Of a stretch of DNA of 49,222 bases, positions 1 to 6,472 are shown piece after piece (the stretch's first letter is position 1; every line of letters begins with the position of its first letter). The position numbers and the translations under genes were made by a program. The DNA comes from a virus. The notes under the pieces are model-generated. The model searched no databases. It was not told where the DNA came from and saw only the letters and a list, made by a program, of their open reading frames with translations. The stretch is from IMG/VR virus record IMGVR_UViG_3300025151_000055, positions 1-49,222 of that record; one strand, 5' to 3'.

Positions 1-2157
1 GTAAAAGGTGAGCCAAGAATACGAGAAGTAATTAGAAGAAGAATACAACCTTTATTAAGAGACACAAATAAACGAGAATCATTACTAGAAGGAAAAATAG
101 ACAAATCAATAAGCAATGATAATTTATTTAAATTTTTAGAATTGTGGAAAAGAAGTGAGCAAGTAAGAGAGTATGATGGCAGAATTATACTTAATAGAGA
201 TTTAAAAAAGATTGATAGAGCTGAGTATGATAAATGGTTGGATAAACAAATAACTGAAATAGACGCAAAGTATGGGGTTGGTCAAATAATGGAAGGTTAT
301 TTTCCACATAGAAACATTCCTAAAAAAATTGTTGATGAATATATAGAATCAAAATCTGCAGATAAAGGTGGATTAGATGCTAATGCTAAACGTTATTTAA
401 ACGAAGAAGTAGTTCTTGGTACATTAGGCAGAGCTGATGGTGGAGCTATGCAACCATACAATAACATTATACTGCAGCAAGGAAGCAGAGATGCTAGTAG
501 ATTAAAAGTAAAAGATAAAACTGCACAAACTCTATCACCTAATCAACGTAGAAGATCAGCTAACTTACCTGAATACGAAAAAAGTATTAATGTATTGTCA
601 CAATATATGGGACAAATATTAAAAGCACGATATAATGCATTAATGGCTTTATCTAATGCAGAAACAATAAGAACATTTGAAGCATCTAAATACAAAGATG
701 GTACGCCTGTTATGGGTAGTAAAGAAAACAGAGAGCATTGGGGTAGGTTTATGAGAATAAACACTCTTAAGGACATAGGTGGACAACATATACTTCCAGA
801 GCAATGGCTAAATGATAAAGCTTTTCCAATGAGTAAACTATATACAGGGTTTACTGAAGGTCAGTTGTACAAACGATTAGAAGGTATGGGTAAGTTTTTT
901 GGTAAAGAAGACATGTTCTTGCCAAAGGATAGAAACGGAAAGACTAGTCCTGAAGCTTTGTCTGATAGAATAAATTGGTTAAGTAATCTTGAGGCTAGAG
1001 TTAGTACATCTACTTTGTTATTTAATACTAGAGGTTGGGTTTACAACATGTTTGGTGGTAATGCTAACACGCTGATTTCTGCTGGTTTAACGCCATTTAA
1101 AAAAGCTTATGATTATAAGTATTTAAGGTCAATTATACCTGACCCTGCGTTAAAAAAAGGAGATGTTGATAATAGAGGTAAAGATTGGTTTTTAAATTGG
1201 GCAAAAGAAAAAGGTGTTATTGAAACGTTTTGGACATCTGAGTTATCTGCTAATACTTCTTTTAGAGCAATAAAAGGAATGAAAGGTTATGATAGTTTTA
1301 TAAATGAGCTTAGAATGGCATCAGGTCTTAAAAAAGATGTAAGAACTGATAAAAGAAGTGTAATGGAAGTGCTTCAGAAATATAATATTGACCAAAAAGC
1401 TACTGATTTAGGTGGTTTTTTTATGAAACATGCAGAACAAGAACTAAGATTGCGTGCATTTTTAGCACATTATGTAAAAGCTAGAGAAGTGTTTGCTGCA
1501 AGAGGTGCAACGTTTACAGCAGATGATCCTGCTATATTAAAAATTGCGTTAGAAGGTACTGTTGGGAGCCAATATCTTTACAATAACGTTTCAAGACCAG
1601 TAGCAACTGCAAGCCCAGCAGGACGTATTATGAGTAGATTTCAATTATGGGCTGGTAACAGTTTGCGTAAACGTAAAGACATTGTAAAAATGGCAAAGGA
1701 TTCTGGATATACAGGTGAAGCATATAACAAGTTTGAAAGAATGATGGCTGCTGATATGTTTATGTTTGCTATGGCAAGCATGTTACCTTACAGTATGTTT
1801 GATGCAACATTGCCACCACCATATAGTTACTATACTGAAATGTCACAAATGTTATATGGAAGTCCACAAGAAAAAGAAAGAGCGTTCTTTGGTACATTAC
1901 CATATCCATTAAACATTACAGGTTTGATCACACCTCCTAGTGCTCGTTATATTACACAACCTGTAGGTAACTTAATGACTGGAGATTGGGAAAGGTTTTG
2001 GGACTATCAGATATACACATGGTTTCCATATGGCATGGTATTAAAAACGGGTAATGACATTATAAAATCGCCTATAAAAGCAGTAGATAAACTATCAGGC
2101 TTTCCATTATATAGGTTAAATTACATGTCTAAAGAAGATGATAAAGGGGAAGAATAA
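1..2157 (+). CDS. Giant virion protein, C-terminal part (5' end outside window)
   Basis: The frame is open from base 1 and runs 718 codons to a TAA. A TTG at 142 would give 671 residues, but the sense codons before it and the lack of a ribosome site there argue that this is the interior of a longer gene. The protein is rich in charged residues and helix-formers and has a block of aromatic and Gly residues (around GGNANTLISAG) and a moderately hydrophobic stretch around MMAADMFMFAMASMLPYSMF. It ends just before the integrase attachment region. I infer that it is the C-terminal end of the giant gene starting at 43089, because both are open in the same orientation and a late operon would end here. 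No enzymatic motif is recognised in this part. Confidence 0.75.
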   Translation, partial: VKGEPRIREVIRRRIQPLLRDTNKRESLLEGKIDKSISNDNLFKFLELWKRSEQVREYDGRIILNRDLKKIDRAEYDKWLDKQITEIDAKYGVGQIMEGYFPHRNIPKKIVDEYIESKSADKGGLDANAKRYLNEEVVLGTLGRADGGAMQPYNNIILQQGSRDASRLKVKDKTAQTLSPNQRRRSANLPEYEKSINVLSQYMGQILKARYNALMALSNAETIRTFEASKYKDGTPVMGSKENREHWGRFMRINTLKDIGGQHILPEQWLNDKAFPMSKLYTGFTEGQLYKRLEGMGKFFGKEDMFLPKDRNGKTSPEALSDRINWLSNLEARVSTSTLLFNTRGWVYNMFGGNANTLISAGLTPFKKAYDYKYLRSIIPDPALKKGDVDNRGKDWFLNWAKEKGVIETFWTSELSANTSFRAIKGMKGYDSFINELRMASGLKKDVRTDKRSVMEVLQKYNIDQKATDLGGFFMKHAEQELRLRAFLAHYVKAREVFAARGATFTADDPAILKIALEGTVGSQYLYNNVSRPVATASPAGRIMSRFQLWAGNSLRKRKDIVKMAKDSGYTGEAYNKFERMMAADMFMFAMASMLPYSMFDATLPPPYSYYTEMSQMLYGSPQEKERAFFGTLPYPLNITGLITPPSARYITQPVGNLMTGDWERFWDYQIYTWFPYGMVLKTGNDIIKSPIKAVDKLSGFPLYRLNYMSKEDDKGEE

Positions 2158-2164
2158 GATTTTT

Positions 2165-2182
2165 TGTAGCGTATATGTAGCG
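2165..2182 (+). repeat. Integrase arm-type site pair (left arm)
   Basis: TGTAGCG occurs at 2165-2171 and again at 2176-2182, an 11-base step. The same paired motif recurs on the other side of the tRNA-like core at 2339-2356 (TGTAGCG, then TGTAGCA, also an 11-base step). Paired direct repeats about one helical turn apart on both sides of an att core are what tyrosine integrases use as arm-type binding sites. Confidence 0.55.
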
Positions 2183-2207
2183 TATTGTACTACATTCATT
2201 GGCACAA

Positions 2208-2236
2208 TTGGTATTTCAAAATGGGGACTTTAGAGT
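2208..2236 (+). promoter_or_regulatory. Candidate promoter pointing into the tRNA-Leu half
   Basis: TTGGTA at 2208-2213 and TAGAGT at 2231-2236 are 17 bases apart, so transcription would start a few bases before the tRNA 5' end at 2247. After integration, the phage-carried 5' half would be joined to the host 3' half. A phage-supplied promoter could then keep the tRNA expressed. The match to consensus is moderate and the idea is inference. Confidence 0.3.
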
Positions 2237-2297
2237 ACAAACAATTGCCGAAGTGGTGGAACTGGTAGACACGCAGTCTTGAGGGGGCGTACTCTAA
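2230..2297 (+). repeat. Inverted repeat bracketing the att core
   Basis: TTAGAGTAC at 2230-2238 is mirrored exactly by GTACTCTAA at 2289-2297. With one bulged T, the match extends outward to an ACTT/AAGT pair. The arms enclose the tRNA-Leu-like segment, so they may be extra recombinase or excisionase sites, or may form a hairpin. Confidence 0.5.
2247..2287 (+). other. attP: attP core: 5' half of a tRNA-Leu(GAG)
   Basis: The segment starts GCCGAAGTGGTGGAAC and continues with TGGTAGACACGCAG and TCTTGAGGG. That is a bacterial tRNA-Leu acceptor 5' strand, D arm and anticodon loop with a GAG anticodon. Pairing then breaks down: the 3' half of the anticodon stem does not match, and no variable arm, T arm or closing acceptor strand follows. 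It is therefore a tRNA fragment, not a tRNA gene. It lies about 80 bases before the integrase gene and between paired arm-type repeats, as expected for a phage attachment site whose crossover falls in the anticodon loop. Confidence 0.8.
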
Positions 2298-2338
2298 GTT
2301 CTTGTTTTTAAATACCTTATTCAATAACTAAGTAACCG

Positions 2339-2356
2339 TGTAGCGGTTATGTAGCA
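2339..2356 (+). repeat. Integrase arm-type site pair (right arm)
   Basis: TGTAGCG at 2339-2345 and TGTAGCA at 2350-2356 repeat the left-arm motif with the same 11-base step. They sit about 50 bases from the core, just before the integrase start, so integrase binding could also repress its own gene. Confidence 0.5.
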
Positions 2357-2369
2357 GAATGAGGCTTAC

Positions 2370-3281
2370 ATGTACAAGAACAATGGTTCCTATTATACAA
2401 GCGTACAGCTTAATGGAATAAGACTACAGCGTAGTTTACATACCAAGAACAAAAAAACTGCAAAGGTTAGAGAGCCAAAGGTTCGTAACCTATTATATAA
2501 CCAAATACTAACAGGCAAAATTGACTCTAGGAAAAACAACCCTGGCTTAAAAGCTATGGTTGAGTTGTTCTTGAGAAAAAAAAGATTAGATAAAGTATCT
2601 CCTAATACTTACAATACATATAAGTATACCCTAAGACCTTGGGTAAAAAAACAAACTCTCCCTGAAAACAAGAACACTGCAATGAGCTGGATGAGAATGT
2701 TAAATGCATTTTACAATTGGGCTAATAAAGAATTTAAGGATACTGACTTTGAATTATATACTGACATCGGTCAAGCTATTAGGTCAAGAGTATTTACGGG
2801 GGGAGAAAAGGGGGGAATCTTAGGGGGATTAGTTGATTGTGGTGTTGTTGTTGAAGTTGGGAGTTTGTATGATTTTCAAGAGTTTGTTAGGTTGGCTTAT
2901 TATACAGGCTGCAGACGTGCAGAGTTAGCAGGACTTTCTTTTAAAGATATTTACAAAGATAAGATGTTAGTTAGAGGGAAAACAGGTGAGAGGTGGGTTA
3001 AGCTGAATGCTCAAGCTAGAGAAATACTTGATAATCGTTTAGACAAATTGTGGGATTATAATTTAGATTGGATATCTAAAACATTTAGCAGATGTATGTT
3101 TGCTATGGGAATTGAGGACGCAATATTCCACGATCTTAGAAGAACGTTTGGATATGACCTAATACGACAAGGAATGCCAATATACCAAGTCAGTAAGTTG
3201 TTAGGTCACAGGAGCGTAGTGACCACTGAAAGACACTACGCTCCGCTCTTAGCTACCGAAGTAGATGACTTTATATTATGA
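2370..3281 (+). CDS. int: Tyrosine recombinase / integrase
   Basis: Site-specific recombinase of 303 residues, expected to integrate and excise the phage at the adjacent tRNA-Leu-like attP. The N-terminal 30 residues (GSYYTSVQLNGIRLQRSLHT) resemble the small arm-binding domain, followed by a core-binding helical region. Catalytic residues are all visible: R182 (TGCRRAEL), K204, H254 and R257 (HDLRRTF), H280 (LLGHRS) and nucleophile Y290 (ERHYAP). The start follows a purine-rich GAATGAGG stretch. An odd feature is a Gly/Val-rich linker near residues 143-164, encoded by three G-tracts. Its 3' end overlaps by six bases the end of a convergent small gene on the other strand. Confidence 0.95.
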   Translation: MYKNNGSYYTSVQLNGIRLQRSLHTKNKKTAKVREPKVRNLLYNQILTGKIDSRKNNPGLKAMVELFLRKKRLDKVSPNTYNTYKYTLRPWVKKQTLPENKNTAMSWMRMLNAFYNWANKEFKDTDFELYTDIGQAIRSRVFTGGEKGGILGGLVDCGVVVEVGSLYDFQEFVRLAYYTGCRRAELAGLSFKDIYKDKMLVRGKTGERWVKLNAQAREILDNRLDKLWDYNLDWISKTFSRCMFAMGIEDAIFHDLRRTFGYDLIRQGMPIYQVSKLLGHRSVVTTERHYAPLLATEVDDFIL

Positions 3282-3392
3282 ACGTTTTTTAAATAAGTTT
3301 AATACAGTGTACTTATTACCGTTACCACTTTCCCATATCCAGCTATTTAACATAACTAAACACAGGATAAATACTAATGCTACTATGATCAT
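3276..3392 (-). CDS. Small single-pass membrane peptide (38 aa)
   Basis: ATG at 3392 follows a good ribosome site (GGAG, 5-base spacer). It overlaps the stop of the upstream gene as ATGA, the signature of a translationally coupled last cistron. The first 15 residues (MIIVALVFILCLVML) form one membrane helix, followed by a short basic tail ending KKRS. Function unknown. It is the last gene of the leftward operon and runs tail-to-tail into the integrase gene. Confidence 0.6.
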   Translation of the reverse strand: MIIVALVFILCLVMLNSWIWESGNGNKYTVLNLFKKRS

Positions 3393-3595
3393 CTGTACTC
3401 CTTAGTATATATGTTACCCCTGATAAGATGTATATCTCCAGGCATAACTCGTTTGATATTACCTTCTGCAGCACGTTTAGCCCAGCGTGTGACCATTCTT
3501 TCTATATCTTCTTCAAGAAGCTTGTATGCTGTCTCGCTTAACTGAACGTTTGCATTTTTAAATATTTTTTTAAATAGTGATTTTTTAATTATCAT
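3389..3595 (-). CDS. Histone-fold-like small protein (68 aa)
   Basis: The protein can be laid over an archaeal histone along its length. Helix 1 is about residues 5-15 (KSLFKKIFKNA), then a short VQLS strand where archaeal histones have RVS. The long central helix is about 21-45, followed by KRVMPGDIHL where histones have RKTIKAEDIEL. The size fits a single histone fold that would dimerise. The arginine of the usual R-D clamp is not exactly conserved (Ile47 at that position, Lys48 and Arg49 next to it), so the call needs structure prediction. If right, it would bind and compact DNA. It overlaps its upstream neighbour by four bases. The alternative is an unrelated three-helix DNA-binding protein. 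Confidence 0.5.
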   Translation of the reverse strand: MIIKKSLFKKIFKNANVQLSETAYKLLEEDIERMVTRWAKRAAEGNIKRVMPGDIHLIRGNIYTKEYR

Positions 3596-3981
3596 ATTGT
3601 TTTCCTATTTGGTGACAATTTATTTAAATACATAAAAAACATTCTTTCTAATTGAAATGGTGTTACTTCTATAGCACTTGATAATTCGTTTATAAGTTGT
3701 GACCATTCGAGTGCTAATGTTTCTTTATGTTCTTCATATAGGTGTTCATCTATATGTTCTTGTTCTGTTGTCATTAATTTTTCCTTTAAATTTTTTAACT
3801 TGATGAGTTCTCCTGCAAGATAGACACTCATGTCTAATGCTTCTTCTAAAGCTTCTTGCAGGAAATCTCTTTTATCATCAACGTAAATTGTTTGTCCATA
3901 TTTTTTAGCACCTAATTCTATTCTTGCTTTTATATAAGCTTCTATTTCATTGTTTATACCTAGTTGCTGCATATTGGACAC
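3592..3981 (-). CDS. MazG-like helical protein (candidate NTP pyrophosphohydrolase)
   Basis: 129 residues, all-helical in appearance. IKARIELGAKKYG followed by RDFLQEALEEALDMSVYLAG resembles phage MazG-type proteins, in which an EExxD-like helix binds Mg2+ and the substrate is a non-canonical or excess NTP. The C-terminal half, with clusters of Glu and His, is not recognised. The start lies inside the end of the preceding gene (22-base overlap). A second ATG three codons in is also possible. Confidence 0.45.
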   Translation of the reverse strand: MSNMQQLGINNEIEAYIKARIELGAKKYGQTIYVDDKRDFLQEALEEALDMSVYLAGELIKLKNLKEKLMTTEQEHIDEHLYEEHKETLALEWSQLINELSSAIEVTPFQLERMFFMYLNKLSPNRKTI

Positions 3982-4205
3982 ATCTCTTTCTCTTTTCCAT
4001 AAGTAGGAAAGTTTTCATAAACATGTATCTGTCCACCATAATGTTTTCTGTTGTATTCCCAGCATTTATTGCATGACTGACAATGTTTAATAAATTTATC
4101 TGCTCTAACAGAATCTTGGTCTTTATAAGGAGATCGTTTATACTGTTGTTTCTTTTTATCAGGATTGATATAATTTTTTATAAACTCATTCATTATATTG
4201 GACAT
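3960..4205 (-). CDS. Small zinc-ribbon-like protein (81 aa)
   Basis: A basic N-terminal half is followed by CQSCNKC and, at the C terminus, CPIC. Two CxxC knuckles about 30 residues apart suggest a single Zn site. Its start codon abuts the stop of the upstream gene and its end overlaps the next gene, so it belongs to the same operon. No specific function can be assigned; nucleic-acid binding is the usual role of such folds. Confidence 0.6.
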   Translation of the reverse strand: MSNIMNEFIKNYINPDKKKQQYKRSPYKDQDSVRADKFIKHCQSCNKCWEYNRKHYGGQIHVYENFPTYGKEKEMCPICSN

Positions 4206-4435
4206 TATGCTTCTGCTTTCTCTTCAAGATCAATATCATCAAGCCACAATGGTTGTTCTTGCTTAACCATATTGATCTTTACATTATCTACATTTATACC
4301 TAATGATTCTCCAATACTTGTTTTTGTATTTTCCAAGAACTCATTCATTTGTTCTGTGTTGTTTTCTAATAAGTAATCTTTAAACTTTATTGAAACTTCT
4401 ATCGTAATCCACGAATTCATATCTTTCTTACTCAT
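4205..4435 (-). CDS. Small acidic protein of unknown function
   Basis: I place the start at the ATG at 4435 (MSKKDMNSWITIEVSIKF) rather than 12 codons upstream, because the longer form would run through the 14-base inverted repeat and the end of the preceding small frame. The protein is about 76 residues, begins with a beta-like stretch (SWITIEVSIKF), has a helix near EQMNEFLENTKTSIGESL and ends in an acidic tail. No family recognised. It overlaps the next gene by one base. Confidence 0.6.
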   Translation of the reverse strand: MSKKDMNSWITIEVSIKFKDYLLENNTEQMNEFLENTKTSIGESLGINVDNVKINMVKQEQPLWLDDIDLEEKAEA

Positions 4436-4440
4436 AATTT

Positions 4441-4569
4441 TTAAGTGAGGTGTTTGTCGCCAAACACGCAATTTTTTATTTCATTTATCAGACCTTCATT
4501 AACCACAGACCATCTAGGTCCTTTCTTATTTTTAATAGTTAACTGAAAATCTTTATTAATTACTAACAC
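4441..4569 (-). CDS. Possible small protein (42 aa, GTG start)
   Basis: An open frame, VLVINKDFQLTIKNKKG then PRWSVVNEGLINEIKNC, fills the gap between two operon genes exactly, starting right after one stop codon and ending just before the next start. Its two ends are the arms of a perfect 14-base inverted repeat, so the segment may instead be a structural element. The ribosome site (AAGTGAGG) runs directly into the GTG with no spacer, which weakens the start. Confidence 0.4.
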   Translation of the reverse strand: MLVINKDFQLTIKNKKGPRWSVVNEGLINEIKNCVFGDKHLT

Positions 4570-4578
4570 CTCACTTAA
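4441..4578. repeat. 14-base perfect inverted repeat with 110-base interior
   Basis: TTAAGTGAGGTGTT at 4441-4454 is matched exactly by AACACCTCACTTAA at 4565-4578. The arms cover the end of the nuclease gene plus the start of the small frame on one side, and its stop codon on the other. It could be a long-range RNA stem in the leftward transcript, an invertible segment or a MITE-like insertion. There is no clear target duplication. Confidence 0.7.
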
Positions 4579-4918
4579 TGTTATATCTTTTTATTAATTC
4601 TATTAAATGTTCAAACGGTAAAGCCACGTATGTTGGTGTGTGGTTTCGTGTAAATACTAATGCTGGTATGCGGTCTTTACAGTTTTTACTATTTTGCTCT
4701 AAGGCACTCCATATATTTAGTTTTTCTACATTTTTACATTCAAAAGAATATGGAATTAATTTTTTGGCTGCAGGAGATAACACAATGTCTTCTCCTGTCA
4801 TACCCATTGTTTGTGATTTTATATCATCATCTTCAAGATTAGGAACTGCTTCTCTTAGTCTATCTCTTACTAAGTTTTGTAATCTTCTGCCTTTAGCTTT
4901 AGACTTACGTGCAGACAT
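4571..4918 (-). CDS. PD-(D/E)XK nuclease, Holliday-junction-resolvase-like
   Basis: 115 residues. A basic N-terminal helix (RKSKAKGRRLQNLVRDRLRE) is followed by a nuclease core: E43/D44 in TGEDIVLSP, then E60-x-K62 in SFECKN, the D...ExK metal-binding signature. C-terminal strands (RIPALVFTRNHTPTYVALP) complete the fold. The size and basic start fit phage resolvase-type or VRR-like DNA nucleases that process recombination or replication intermediates. Its placement in the replication-recombination operon supports this. It overlaps the upstream gene by one base. Confidence 0.65.
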   Translation of the reverse strand: MSARKSKAKGRRLQNLVRDRLREAVPNLEDDDIKSQTMGMTGEDIVLSPAAKKLIPYSFECKNVEKLNIWSALEQNSKNCKDRIPALVFTRNHTPTYVALPFEHLIELIKRYNIK

Positions 4919-5160
4919 TAATCACAAACCCCTGCTTCGCATTTATCAGGAGCATTGTAAGTTTCTGGACTTCCTATACTATTAGTTTCTTCATAGGATA
5001 TTGGAGGCTTACCTGGTTCTACCATGTTTGCTTTATATACTGCTAACATTAATGAACCAACATGAGATAGTTCTTTTCCACCTACTTTTTCTAATAATTT
5101 TGCAATCTGAAGATATACATCTATTGTAAAACAAGGTTTTAAATGAGTTATATTTTTCAT
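4918..5160 (-). CDS. Hypothetical protein (80 aa)
   Basis: No family recognised. The N-terminal two-thirds (YLQIAKLLEKVGGKELSHVGSL) looks helical. The C terminus is low in structure, with two Cys (KCEAGVCD). It overlaps its upstream neighbour by four bases (ATGA) and its downstream neighbour by one, so it is co-translated with the Gp157-like and nuclease genes. Confidence 0.65.
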   Translation of the reverse strand: MKNITHLKPCFTIDVYLQIAKLLEKVGGKELSHVGSLMLAVYKANMVEPGKPPISYEETNSIGSPETYNAPDKCEAGVCD

Positions 5161-5777
5161 GATATTTTAAGCCTCCTTTCTCTTTTGATGCTTGCGTACT
5201 CTACACCATCTGAGTTTATTTCACTATATTCTATAGATCCGTTTAAGTTGTTCATCATGTGTTTTCTAAGTTTTGTTTTATCAATAGATTTTGTAATCTT
5301 TACAAACTCTTCAGGAACATCATTTACATTACTAACTATTAACTTTCCTGCAGTTTCATAAGTTGTAAATTTTCCAAGGTCTGTTTTTATTGACATACCA
5401 CCTGTTTTAGTAGGTTCTCCTGCATGTTCAACAATATCAGCAATTAACTCTTTTACTCTCTCTTTAGCATTTTGAATTTGAGTTTCTTTTGCTTGTAAAT
5501 TATTTTTATACTGGGCAAGAACATCTTTTTCTGCTTTTATACTAGCTTCAGACATATCTAATGCTGTTAATACATGTTTTATATTGTTTGTTTTAGCAAG
5601 CATTTGCTCTTCAAGTAGTTCTTGTTCGTTTTGTAAAGTATTAAATTGGTCACTTGTATCATTATCATCACTAGTATTTGTTAATACTTCAAACTTTTCA
5701 TGTTCTATATCTAAATAGCTATTAACCAAACTCCTTACCGTTGGTAAAGAGTCTGGTTTGTTTTTTATTTCTTTCAT
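5157..5777 (-). CDS. Gp157-like protein
   Basis: I start at the ATG at 5777 (MKEIKNKPDS), which has GGAG six bases upstream and overlaps the previous stop as ATGA; this gives 206 residues. A long coiled coil (about residues 40-120) is followed by the features of the Siphovirus Gp157 family: GGMSIKTDLGKFTTYET, then VPEEFVK, DKTKLRKHM and a terminal RRLKI. Family members often sit beside single-strand annealing genes in phage recombination operons, as here with the Sak4-like gene. Exact function unknown. Confidence 0.65.
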   Translation of the reverse strand: MKEIKNKPDSLPTVRSLVNSYLDIEHEKFEVLTNTSDDNDTSDQFNTLQNEQELLEEQMLAKTNNIKHVLTALDMSEASIKAEKDVLAQYKNNLQAKETQIQNAKERVKELIADIVEHAGEPTKTGGMSIKTDLGKFTTYETAGKLIVSNVNDVPEEFVKITKSIDKTKLRKHMMNNLNGSIEYSEINSDGVEYASIKRERRLKIS

Positions 5778-6454
5778 TTTTTCTCCGTTATAAATGTTAT
5801 TTTTGTACAATCCATAAAAAAATATTCTTTTTCCAAAGAAACTTGTTTATGTGTTACTCTATAAGAACTAATTACTTTTAATGTTTTTACATTAGTTGTA
5901 TCAACTCCTAAATATTTTAAAAACAAATAAGTTAAATTTCTATTTGGGTCATGATTATGTTTAAATCGTATTTCTACTGGATCTATACTATTTTTTGCTT
6001 CATTAAACATTCCTCTGTCGTAATCTTTTTGTAATAGTTGTATTGTATATTTTTTTAATTCAGGCATCAGCTTATCATAAATTTTTAAATACCAATTATT
6101 GTTTGTTGCTTCGCTTATATCTATTTGTAGCTTGCCATTAACCACTGTTAACGCAAAAGGAGAGATTATTTTTTTTACTTTTGAATCTTTAGCTGTAAAA
6201 ATTTCTTCGTTTTCTTTAACAGATATTGTTTCAATTACTTGTTTGTTTGTGCTTCCACATTCTGTGCAAACACATACTCTATACGTAAACCCTTTTTTCT
6301 TTCTTTTTGTTGCTACGACTTTTAATTCCTTACTATTACAAACAAGACAATTACTACTATTAATAGGAGGTATTTCGTTAATTCGTTCTGTGTTTTTAAC
6401 AAGTATATCTATTTTATTACTTAATTGTGTGAGTATAGATTGTATTATAGCCAT
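5774..6454 (-). CDS. Zinc-ribbon protein of unknown function (226 aa)
   Basis: A short helical N terminus is followed by a Cys4 zinc ribbon (CLVCNS ... CTECGS) near residues 36-68. The remainder is alpha/beta with no recognised motif, and includes RFKHNHDPNRNLTYLFLKYLG. GAGG eight bases before the ATG supports the start. It lies between the primase-helicase and the Gp157-like gene, so a replication or recombination accessory role is likely but unproven. Confidence 0.65.
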   Translation of the reverse strand: MAIIQSILTQLSNKIDILVKNTERINEIPPINSSNCLVCNSKELKVVATKRKKKGFTYRVCVCTECGSTNKQVIETISVKENEEIFTAKDSKVKKIISPFALTVVNGKLQIDISEATNNNWYLKIYDKLMPELKKYTIQLLQKDYDRGMFNEAKNSIDPVEIRFKHNHDPNRNLTYLFLKYLGVDTTNVKTLKVISSYRVTHKQVSLEKEYFFMDCTKITFITEKK

Positions 6455-6472
6455 TTAATTCCTCTAACTTTC

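Noticed and set aside
2247-2330. Complete tRNA-Leu gene
   Set aside because: Only the 5' half fits; the anticodon stem 3' strand, variable arm, T arm and closing acceptor strand are missing.
2798-2827. Canonical four-tract G-quadruplex
   Set aside because: Only three runs are close together; the fourth GGG is nearly 30 bases away, so I report the tracts but not a quadruplex.
4441-4578. MITE or IS with target duplication
   Set aside because: No transposase and no convincing duplicated flank; kept only as an inverted repeat.
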